Source of the DNA: Lonicera japonica
Lineage: Eukaryota > Streptophyta > Magnoliopsida > Dipsacales > Caprifoliaceae
Assembly (NCBI GenBank): GCA_021464415.1
Contig: CM038469.1
Coordinates: 59,203,702 to 59,267,701 of the forward strand
Length of the DNA: 64,000 bases
Reading direction: 5' to 3'
Part shown: piece by piece, positions 36,801 to 48,800 of the stretch
Layout: every line of letters begins with the position of its first letter
Position numbering within the stretch: position 1 is the stretch's first letter
Program-made: the position numbers and the translations under genes
Notes under the pieces: generated by a model
Told to the model about the DNA's origin: nothing
The model's database searches: none
The model's input: only the letters and a program-made list of their open reading frames with translations

Positions 36801-39800
36801 GCCGATGGCTCTCAAACAAAAGTTAAAGGCATTGGACAGGCCAAACCCTTGCATACCTTGTTTTTAAATTCTGTTCTTTTTGTGCCTGGATGTCCTTTAA
36901 ATTTGATTTCAGTTAGCAAATTAACCCAAACCTTGCCTTATTCTGTTACCTTTGTTGCTAATTCGGTTCTTGTGCAGGAGCAGAGTACTGGGAAGTTAAT
37001 TGGAGTAGGACATGAGTACCGTGGTCTATACTACCTCACCCTACCATCAACCCCTGTAGCCTGTGTTGCTAGTGATCCACCTGCACTCCTTCACCAGCGT
37101 TTAGGCCATCCCAACCTACAAAAACTACAAAAGATGGTGCCGAGTCTTTCTCGTGTGTCATCTTTAGAGTGTGAGTCTTGTCAGTTAGGAAAACACATTC
37201 GTAATTCTTTTCCTAGTCGTGTTAATAAACAAGCAGATTCACCTTTTTCTCTAGTTCATTCTGATGTATGGGGTCCTAGTCGTGTCAAGACAACTTTGGG
37301 TTTTCAATATTTTGTCATTTTTGTTGATGATTTTCCCCGATGCACTTGGTTATTTTTAATGAAAAATCGTTCCGAACTATTCTCCATCTTTCAAACATTT
37401 TGCTCAGAAATTAAAACTCAATTTGGCACCACTATTCGTACTTTTCGCAGTGATAATGCACGAGAATATTTTTCTGCATCCTTCTAATCCTTTATGACTT
37501 CTGAGGGCATACTTCACCAATCTTCTTGTGCTCATACTCCTCAACAAAATGGAGTGGCTGAACGGAAAAATAGACACTTGATTGAAACTGCTTGTACTCT
37601 CCTTATTCACAATCACGTTCCACAACGTTTTTGGGGAGACGCAGTCCTCACTGCTTGCTATTTAATTAATAGGATGCCATCCTCAGTTTTAGAAAATCAG
37701 GTACCTCATTCTCTGTTATTTCCCACCCAGCCTCTCTATTCTGTCCACCCCCGTGTCTTTGGATGCACTTGTTTTGTTCATGACCTCACTCCTGGGAAAG
37801 ATAAGTTATATGCCAAATCTCTCAAATGTATCTTTTTGGGGTATTCTCGCTTACAAAAGGGTTATCGTTGTTTTTCCCCAGACCTTAAACGATACCTTGT
37901 TTCCGCAGCCGTCACCTTCTTTGAGACAACACCCTTCTTTTCCTCTTCAGAGCGTGCTGCGTGTCCTATTGATATTAGTGAGTCTCCCATATCAAACACT
38001 AATCCTACTCCACAAGTTGTGTGCTTTCCTGATCCTGTGGCTCCTGCTGCAACCTCGCCACTTCCTCTACTTACTTACCATCGCCGACCTCAATCTACAT
38101 CTGTTGAGAACCCCACCACCGAGCCTACTACTGAGACTATATCCGAGCCCATCCCCTCATCACCGGATCCATCGGCCTTATCTCCTACTCCAGTTGCACT
38201 TCCGGTTTCTGCTCCTGACCTGGATCTTCCTATTGCCGAACGCAAAGGTATTCGTTCTACTCGTAACCCTCATCCCATTTATAATTTTGTGAGTTATCAT
38301 CGTTTATCTCCACAATATACTGCATTTGTATCGTCTTTGTCTCATGTTTTTACACCTAAAAATGTAGGAGCCGCACTTTCTGATCCGGGTTGGCGTCAGG
38401 CTATGGTTGATGAGATGTCAGCCTTGCATTCGAGTGGCACATGGGACCTCGTGCCTCTTCCTCCTGGTAAATTAACAGTGGGTTGTCGTTGGATTTACAC
38501 TGTCAAAGTTGGGCCCGATGAAAATATTGATCTTTGAAAGCCCAATTAGTTGCAAAAGGGTATACCCAGATCCATGGGCTTGATTATGGTGATACGTTCT
38601 CTCCGGTAGCTAAGATGTCTTCTGTTCGTCTATTTCTCTCTATGGCAGCCATTCGTCACTGGCCCCTTTATCAATTGGATATCAAGAATGCTTTTCTGCA
38701 TGGTGAATTACAGGAAGAGGTTTATATGGAGCAACCGCCTGGGTTTGTTGCTCAGGGGGAGTCTAATTTGGTGTGTCGCCTTCGTCGTTCTCTTTATGGT
38801 CTAAAGCAATCCCCACGGGCGTGGTTTGGACGTTTTAGTTCGGTTGTTCTTCAGTTTGGTATGGCTCGTAGTGAGGCTGATCATTCTGTCTTTTACTCCC
38901 ATTCGTCTTCTGACAAATGCATCTACTTGGTCGTTTATGTGGATGACATCGTTATTACGGGAAATGATCAAGAGGGCATACAGAGACTCAAGCAGTATCT
39001 ATTTCACCACTTTCAGACTAAAGATCTGGGAAAACTCAAATATTTTCTGGGAATAGAAGTTGCTCAATCCCGACAAGGTATTCTCATATCTCAGCGGAAG
39101 TATGCCTTAGATATCTTAGAAGAAACTGGCATGACAAATTGTAAACCGGTAGAGACTCCGATGGATCCAAATGTCAAACTCCTACCTAATCAGGGGGAGC
39201 CGTTATCAGACCCTCGTAAGTACCGGAGACTCGTTGGGAAACTCAACTACCTCACCGTGACACGTCCTGATATCGCATTTTCGATGAGTGTACTCAGTCA
39301 GTTCCTAAGTGCCCCGTGTGATATTCATTGGGAGGCAGTTGTCCGTATTTTAAAATACATAAAGAAGGCACCAGGCAAAGGTCTTCTTTATGAAAGTAGA
39401 GGCCACATTGAGGTCGTTGGCTACTCCGATGCTGATTTGGCAGGCTGCCCACATGATAAACGTTCGACCAGTGGGTACTGTATCTTTGTCGGAGGAAATT
39501 TGGTCTCATGGAAAAGCAAGAAACAATCAGTTGTTTCTCTATCTACCGCTGAGGCGGAATATCGAGCAATGGCCAAAGCAACGGAGCTAATTTGGATGAA
39601 ACAATTATTACAGGAGCTGAAGTTCTTAAAGATTCAACAAACTAAGGCGGAATATCGAGCAATGGCCAAAGCAACGGAGCTAATTTGGATGAAACAATTA
39701 TTACAGGAGCTGAAGTTCTTAAAGATTCAACAAATGAAATTAATGTGCGATAACCAAGCAGCTCTCCACATTGCCTCCAATCCAGTTTTTCATGAAAGGA

Positions 39801-42800
39801 CTAAACATATCGAGATTGACTCCCACTTTATTAGAGAGAAAATTCTTTCAAGGGAGATAACGACGAGCTACGTGAAATCGAATGATCAACTAGCTGATAT
39901 CTTTACAAAGTCTCTCGGTGGCCCTCGAGTCAATTACATTTGTAACAAGCTTGGAACCTACAACTTGTACGCTCCAGCTTGAGGGGGAGTGTTGAGATTT
40001 GTATATTCTGTTTATAGCATGTGTATATTTAGGATATATTTAGAGAATCCTTATTAGAAGGAAACTCCTTAATATACTAGGTCTCTCTCTTGTATATATA
40101 TATTTTGTACCTTTCTACTCAATGATACAACAATAATTCTCACATAAACCTTCCCTTTTTTTCAAAAGAGCAAAAAAAAAAAAAAGAAAAGGAAAAAAAG
40201 GAAAAAAAGGAAAAAACTTAAGCCACTTAAACTACTTGCTTTATAAGGAAAATAGAATGTTGGTCTCGGTCTACTTCACCTTTTTCTCCTATAAATGTTT
40301 GCTACAAACTTAAGCCACAAGAGTTATGTTTACCACAAACTTCTCTATTTATTTCTACAGGCAGAATTGCAGATGGAAGAAGTAAAGAATGTCATCATAC
40401 ATAACCTGTCGGTACGTCATGCTTTTTTTTTTTTTTTAAAGTCCTCTTTGCCCAATGAAGGGCATTAGAGTGATAGCATAAATAACAAAAAATGATACAA
40501 AAGGAGGGGGATACAAAAGGCCATCCCCAAGACCAAAAACACAAAGAAATGCAATTGTTACAAGCAAAAGGAAATTGCAACATAGACTAAAATCCTAAGC
40601 ACTAGTGTTTCGGTTAAGGTTGATCATCTTATTGTGGCTGTTTTCAACAGTTCCGAATTTAAACCTTCTTGCGATACTTTGTTAAGGTTCCATTAGTGTT
40701 TAGGGAATTAGTAGAAATATGAGTACTTCTGAGAATGAAAATGAAAAGTACTTGAGTTTTTCACTCCTTTTTCAAATTTTTTTATATGTTTGAATTATGG
40801 GAAATATTCGTTGAACAAACTCTTAATGTCCTTTTTAGAAGTAAAGTTATTTTCGTAATATTATATTTTTGAAAAATAAATTAACAAAGAAAATAGGCTG
40901 CCTAGCCTAGACACATAATCCCCGCATAGGTGCTTGGCCCCCTCCACTGCCTGACTAATGCCTAACGCCTTTTGAAACATTGCCTTTTCTTGGTAAATCA
41001 CAAAATAAAAGCCACATTTGCCACATAATTCACATGATTTTTGTGCACTTTGTAACTGTTAGATACAGCGAGGTTTTCCTCTTTAACTGAAGATGATAGA
41101 AGACATGGCTAACTTTGTATTATGTGCTAATTTATGTAAACTGTGTGTCTGCATAATTGACATGTATATATATACATGCATATAAAAGCATTTTACTTAA
41201 TCTCATACATGGATTGAATAAGAGAAAATTGTTTTGAAATAAAGATCTAAGTCTCTTCTCTTAGAAATCCTACAAATCCTATGGGGAGGGGAATTGAGCC
41301 ATTGACCTTCCATGAAAGCTCTTGGCATGGATTGAATACCCAAGGTTTTGGGAGCTCGTGATTTGTTGTATTTTTTTTCTCTAGATTTTACTCTCTTCTT
41401 GATTCTGGTGAGGTGTCACACCATAGTATGGTGATTTTATGTGGTGATTAGATTATTGGATTTGGTGAAAAATTGTTACAAAATCTGAACTTTAACAAAC
41501 ATAATTAAACAGATATATAAAATCTTTCCAACAATCTTGACAGTGACGAGACATGAAATGCTTGTTCTAACCTTTTAAATATCTACCTTTTTCATATTCT
41601 TTATTCTTGTAAGGCTCTCTTGTAAATTACCAATAGGACTCTTGCTTTTTCAGTCGCAGAAGAGTGATTATTATTTATTACTCAAACCTATATATATAAT
41701 ATATACACTGTCCTTTTTGTCTGCTGCTGGTGGTGGGTAGAAAGGGAAGAGAGTGAGAGGGGGGGGGGGTGAGCTTAACTTTGTCTGTCTGTGAATGAAT
41801 CCTGTTTCAACAAGATAGGTCTCAGTAATAAACGCAATGAAGAGTACAGGTTAGGATTTTACTCAGTTCACCCATTATAAACTCATCCTAGTGTGATTTA
41901 ATGAAACTGTGTTTGTGATCATGAACCCAGTAATATGCACTTGTCTACGCTCTCAGGGTTTGTTAGGATTGAATTTCAGGAAAAGAATTGGCATTTTAGA
42001 TTCCAAGAAAGCTCTTTTCCTAGCATTTAAAATTCTTTGCCATTGTTTGGTTAAGACCAGAACTCTCCTTTCCTCACGTGGATAATAACTTGTTAATATA
42101 TTATTATTGATAATTCAATATTATTTATTTTAGTTATTTATGTTATTTTATTTGTGGGTAGAATCCCACCTTGATAGGGACTCTAGGTTAATTAGGAGTT
42201 GTGTTTATTTCCTATATAAGGTGCATTGTTCTCTTTGTTTATTATTATGGAATAAAATTAATTGTTCTCTCTAAAACTTTCAATTATTAAATTAAAAAAA
42301 AACCTTAATTAAAATTAGTTATCATCCTTTTTTAATATACTGTTAAAGATTACTTCATTATAATGCAAACAAAAATGTATGGTATTTGTTAAAAATGGGA
42401 GTAGTTTTGTCAAAAACAAAAAAGTAGGAAACCTGGGAATCCTCTTAGCTTCCCCCATTAAATAAGGGAATGAATGTAAGGAATTCTCCCTTCCTACAAA
42501 TCCTGGATCCCTTTGCAAAACTCCAACCAAACATCAGAATCTTGAGCGAACAGGAACTTAGGATTTCAGGAACAATGCAAAAAAGAACCAAACGGGGCCC
42601 TAATGCTTGTCTATATTACGCACGTGAACGCACACACAAAACACACTGTCCTATACCTTGGAACTATGGAATTGATGAGTTGTGAGAACCGTATACTGAT
42701 GGGTATCGGATTTCCGTGCATTATTTATTGTTCTGTTTTCTTGTTGCACAAACTTTTCTTTCATCATATAGTTGCTTTGGCCTCAATCTTCTTGCAGCCA

Positions 42801-45800
42801 GGAATGGTTACAACAGACCTACTCATGTCTGGTGCCAACACAAAGCAGGTAAAATGTGTAATAAGCTTTTATTTTTATTCTTTTCTTATTAAACTTTTAT
42901 TTTTAATTTTTTTCTTACTCCCTCTTGTAAAAGGTGCTGATCAGAAAGTAAAATTTGTTATTCATTACAGGCCAAGTTTTTCATTAATGTATTGGCAGAA
43001 CCAGCAGAAGTGGTAAATTTTTTTTTTTCTTTTTCACTTTATATACCTTTAGTGGTGATACAAGCCGATTTTTTGTGACTCGTATTGAGTATTACACAAT
43101 TGCTTTTGTTCACTTGTCACTCTACTTCCTTTGGAATTGACAATCGATTTGATTATCCATAAAACAAAGCAGTTATTTTTTATTTTTATTTTTTTAATTT
43201 TGATAAGAAACAGACTGATTTTATTAAATCTGCTAAAAAAGGTACGTTTGATCAAATCTAGATTGGACAGAGACTAGATATCTGCTGAAGCATTCTAAGA
43301 TAGACCAAAAAAATAAATAAATTAGAAATCAGTAAAACCAGCTACCAAAGAAAAACCTACGATAAAAAAAAGGGTTTATTATTGTCAACTGAATAGTTGC
43401 ATAAATTAATAGAGTTCTTCAGATGCTCACTCCGAAGTATGTGTGAAATGATTACATACAAACTGTTCATTAAAGAGATTGCTAAATACGCATTTATTTT
43501 CATGGGAAGATGCTTTCCTCTTACGAATGATAATCATGGTCAGTTTGCTCGATGGTGATAGAGCATGATATAAGTTGGCTCATTTTATTGAAGCTGAAGC
43601 GTTTAGATGAAGTAATGATCTACTATGATTTTAGAGTTGCCAATATATAATTCAGTCATGTTTTGGTGCAATCATTGCTGACTTGAGGTTCTGTATTGAT
43701 AAACATTTGCCTTGAAAAGTTTAAATATTTAGCTCCTTACATTAGCCTTTATTAGACTCCCCATGCCTTTTCTACCCTCTGTTATCAGATGCCATTAAAT
43801 TTAGTATTCGTTATAGAACAGTGTTCTAAGAATCCTGGCCTAGGCGCTAGGTGGTGGTCTGCCACTTAGCTAGCTAGATGGCATCCTAGTCTTGCGGGAT
43901 TGCGATTCAGCAGTAATTCTGGAGTCTTTCCTGTTTTAAAAACTGCTAATTTCATGTTTGAATCATGGGAATATTTATTTAACAAACTCTCATTGTCATT
44001 TTTAGAAGTAAAGTTACATTTTATTTGCGTTATGATATTTTAAATAATTAATGAATATAAAAATCGTTTGTCCGATGAATCCCCTAGGCGCTAGTCCCCC
44101 CGCCCTCGGAATGCCTAGTGATTTTTAGAACATTGAATTAGAGTTGGGCAACCACCAATTTTGGACAGAATACCCTCTTCTTTCACGAAAAAATGCCCTT
44201 AATGTTGATTCCATCTCTCTAATTTATGTTTTCAATTGCGCGCGACGTGGCGCGCTATTGCGCGCTACTGCATTTTTTGTGAGAGAAACGCTACTTTGCG
44301 CAGCTCTAATTACATTTTAACCAGATTGCTCACGCAATTTGGTGACGTGGCACGCAATTTCACGCTATACTCACACAATCGCCCAATTCCTTACGCTATT
44401 TGGATAAGTCACTTGAAAAAAATAAAATTTTAAAGGGAGGATATAAGTTATAAGAAACCCTAGCCTCTTTTCTCTTCTTCACTTTTCTTCTCTCTTCTTC
44501 TCCTCTTCTTGCTCGATCTGTTTTGGGCGGGTTACTTTGAGCAGATTAGGGTTTATTACGGTGGTAGTGGTGGAGTCGCCTCTTCTTTTCCTCTCTTCTG
44601 TTTGAGCCGGCGTCGTCTCATCTTCTTCTCTTCCGTCGAACAGCGTCCCTCTTCTTCTCCCATTCTTCTCAAAAGGTATTTCCTTTTGACTGCTTTTATT
44701 TGCTTTTGACTGTTTTGTCTATTTGATTAAAGTTATGCCTTTTTATAATTATTTTATCATAACTAGTTAATTTATTTATTTATTTTTACTGCTTTCTCTC
44801 CCGTGAACAATCTTTTTAGTTAATTTACTTATCTATTTTTAATTAATTTAGTTAAAATATCATCCTTTGGATGAAGTTATCTTTTTTTAATTAATTTAGT
44901 TAAAATATCATCCTTTGTGTTGAAATTATGTTACTTGAATTATCTATATTTTGGTTATTTGAAGTCCTTTAATGGATTTTTGTTAATGTTCTTGAGTATA
45001 ATATTATTTTTTTTTATTTTTATTCCTACGCTATTAACTATCCGAATTGCTTATACTATTATGCAATTTATGAACGTTACGCAATTCCCGAACAAAAACG
45101 CAACGCGTTACGCTATTGCAATTTAAAACACTGTTATTTACCACAACCCACAACAATACTGCAGATTGCACCAGGCCATCACCCATTAAGCTACTACAAA
45201 TTAACATTCAGTTTTGTTGGATATTTAGAAATGTCTCTTCAGATCCTTTTCTGTTATTAGATGTTAATTTCTGTTAGTCATGGGATTTGCGTTCTTGTCC
45301 ACATCAGGAATTCCATATTATGTAGCTCTTGTTTTGTGCTCAATATTTGGTAAACTATTTCAAAATTCTTCTAGTTCAATAATGGCAGACCCCATGTTAA
45401 ACTCGGAAGAGGACCAAGATTTATGTTAGCTGGAGTTCATCGTTTCATATGGAAGGACCAAGCTTTGAACCTCCACGATCTTTTGATCATATCGGTCAGC
45501 TCAGCCCCTCCCATATACTGCATGGAAGCGAAATAAGAGAGGATAGCTTCCATTCAACTTGTACGCCTTAATTCGTTCAAGTCTTTTTGTTCTTCCCTCA
45601 TTCTCCAAATTAGCGTCTTTTAAAGATTCAATTAGGCCAATCAAGTTAGATTTTTCACTTTCAATTTATCTATACCAGCTACCACACACGACCCAATATA
45701 AAGGATTTCAGAGCCTCAGAGAGAGAATGAAGGAGAGAGAAAGGGAAAGAGGAGGACATATGGACAAGCATGATACCAACCAGTGAATGTGTTAAAGGGC

Positions 45801-48800
45801 ATGTCCGTTGAGAAAGATAGGTTGAAGGTAGAGTGTTGGGAATAAATGAAGACTATGCCTCACAATAACACATGCTTTTGGGAGAGAAGTGGGAAGGAGA
45901 ATTGCAAGCTCGAACTTAGGTTTTCATTATTCACTTGCTTGCATTTCCACTTAGATAAAAAAAAAAAAAAAAGTACCCCATGCCATGGTTTGGTCCTATT
46001 TAGTTCATGCATTAAGTAAATACAAGGACACTAAAAATATGCATGACTGTATCTACCAGTAGGATGAATATTATAGAGAAATCGAAATTATTTTATCCAA
46101 CCCCCCCACACATACCCAAAAAAAAAAAAAAACACTCCGCCAAACTTTATTTTTTTCATTTTCCTTTATTGCTTTGATTTCTTCGCCTGTTACGCTTCTT
46201 ATCTTGAGCAGCCTCTACGAAGCCCATAAATTCACCATCTGCTTGGAGATAAACAAATCATGATATCTTCTTCCTTTGTTGCTTCAGAAAGGTCTTGAAG
46301 ATTTCTCATTCCTGGTTGTCTCTCACTTGAACATGCATTAAATGAAAATGGTGTAGATACTCATTCCTTTGATGCTTCCAGTTTGATCTCTTATTGAACG
46401 GCTAGAGTCCATCAAAATATCATAACCTCTCTCTAAGAGTTGGCCCTAACATGTTTGGCACATAGTAAACGATGAACTTATATTGATGCCTTGCATCCTT
46501 CAAGCGAATTAGAATTTTACTTAAAAGAATCTCCAACAGTGACTTTGCCTTCAACTGATTCATTTAGCTCTGCAAACATTTTTTTTCTTGTGCCGGTATC
46601 AGGCTACCATACATTCTCCTTTTCACAATTTTCTCCTTTCTACGCTAATGACAACGTGGGTTCTACTTCATTCTTGTTCTTGTTAGAAAATAGCATTGTT
46701 ATGTTATCCTGTTAGTTATAGGATTTATGTTAGTCAATGATTATGTAGCTCTCGCTTTATATATAACCTCTCAGTTTGAGTAAGCAATATCTATTACAAA
46801 ATTCTTCTATTGTCCTCAAAATTTACCTTTTCTTTAACTTTGTCGGAAGTACTTTCCACTATCCTAAGCATAATGACTATAATGACGACAATTGTAACAG
46901 TGAACTTGAGATTTGTCATATTATTTTTTATATGTTCTTGCCTAGTTTCCTTCTCCATGGCCTTTTTGTTGATAAAATTCTTGATTCTTTTCTTTCTTTT
47001 GGGAGGAACAATAACTACATCTTCCTCTTTCTCTTCCTTGACCTCGTTCACGTCCACACCCTCGGTCGCCTTGGCTAGTTCCTTGATTTTATCCTTTCTC
47101 ATTTAAAGAAAGCTTGTAGAACCAATGTTACGAAATTTGTGGGATGCTTTGGTACGGATGCAGGATACATTACCTAGCCCCGGTACATGGTACGCTAGAG
47201 GTGGGCTAAGCTGGAAGTTGGAATGCTATTTCACATGCTGATTCATTTTGGAACATATAATCAAGTCGCAATTAAAACAGATTTGTAGATTTAAGAATGG
47301 AATCCTTGATATTTCTTATTAAGTATATATGTTGGTATATATATATATATGAAACTACATGTCTGTGGGGTCGCTAGATTTGGTGTTTTGGGTCGCGAAC
47401 GGCACCCTGTTTGTGGTCCATGCACCCAGTTTGCAGTACATAGGGGTGGTCCACAAATTCGGCAACCACGTGCAGAACATGGTCAATAGGTCCCCTTCTT
47501 TTTCTTCTCAAGTCTTTAGTCATGGATTTCCAATGATCCGGAAAGTTCATCAATCGTCATAGAGTCTGTCTTAACGTCTTTTGACTCAGTGGCAACAAGA
47601 AGTTCGTAAAAGTATATGATGAATTCGTCACATAAATCAATGAGCTTCTTGTTGGCGAATGGAATGGCCAAAGGGAGTTTTATATTGTCTATTTTATTCG
47701 CCATTTGGTAATCCATCAAACTGTACACTCTGATACACTATGAATTTGTTAGAAATAAATGAAGACTAAGCCACACGAACACACCTTTTGGAGAGAAATA
47801 GAAGTACATGCAACTTATATTTACTTTATTCACTTGCTTGCATTTCAACTTATTCCACTTGAGATCAATTGAATAATCACAAATCATGTTGCATATAGCC
47901 TTCTCTTGGTAAGCATTCCAAGAGACGCACACACCTATCTATATCCCCTTCAGAATTTTGTTCTGTTTGATGTTGATAGGAAGGTTTACAAGCATACTTG
48001 GTGATTCTTCATGTTCTCATAGAGGACTGGATATCCTGAGTTATTTTGTAGAAGTAAATAAAGTGAAGGCAGATGAGATGTATTTCATACACACAAATAT
48101 ATATAAACACTACTTCCTATCGGCAATAGTTAGGACAACATATTTAGTAACCATCTCTCATGAAAGCTTAAACTGTTATGTAGTGGGCCAACAATGCATA
48201 TCGTGCTTTTCAACAAAAATATAGGGCCAAGAGGGGGTTTGTTAAATTTGGATTACATGATTTGTCATGGTTACCGTTTAGGTATAATGTTTGTTAGTAA
48301 CCATTTCACCCAAAAGCTTAAGCTATTAGGTAGTGGGCCAACTAAGTATATCATGCTCTTCAACACTCCCCATCACGTGTGACCCCCACTTGCACGTGGA
48401 GAAATAAACCAAACCAAAGGTGCACTTTTTGCACAAATAACAACGTGCATACTGCACACAGAACCTGAGCTCTGATACTATGTTAGTAACCATTTCACCC
48501 AAAAGCTTAAGCTGTTAGGTAGTGGGCCAACTAAGTATATTATGCTCTTCAACAATGTTGAAATTTGTCAAGGTTTTAGACTGTGACAGTGTATTCACTT
48601 GCCAAAAGGGAAAAGGGGGAAATTTAGCACTTTCTTGACTCACATTATTGGCTTCGCTACTACTTAAACGTCATTTGCGGGTGTACATGGACACGAGCAA
48701 TGCTACACTTACCTGTTTCATTTACCAGTTATTCATACCAGATGCGTTGGTGGGTTGTACATTCTTAGAGTTTAAAACTTATTAATACACTTGGTATGAT

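Larger units (their letters stand above)
36083..40144 (+). mobile_element. Ty1/copia element E, youngest copy, no Gag
   Basis: 4062 bases with exact target duplication TAAAC (36078-36082, 40145-40149). Primer-binding site TGGTATCAAAGG at 36246 and polypurine tract GAGGGGGAG at 39981. The LTRs differ by three substitutions and an 8-base TTCTCACA-type duplication, so insertion was recent. About 280 bases of leader lead straight to a protease-start ORF; capsid and zinc knuckle are absent. It cannot package alone and would need Gag in trans. In NOL intron 8, sense orientation. Confidence 0.95.
35937..40230 (+). mobile_element. tRNA-derived SINE split by copia E
   Basis: 35937-36082 has a box A (GCCTCAATGGTAAAGG) and box B-like GGTATGAGTCTCAC, then a GGGGTGG and T-rich body like the SINE at 62944. 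After copia E it resumes at 40150 with CCTTCCCTTTTTTT and an A-rich tail, matching CCTTCCCTTTTTA in the other copy. So E landed in the SINE tail. Confidence 0.65.

Noticed and set aside
46794..47106. About 100-codon frames on both strands, one rich in Lys/Glu and the other hydrophobic.
   Set aside because: Mirror images of the same low-complexity DNA. No homologue recognised and no start or splice context favours either.
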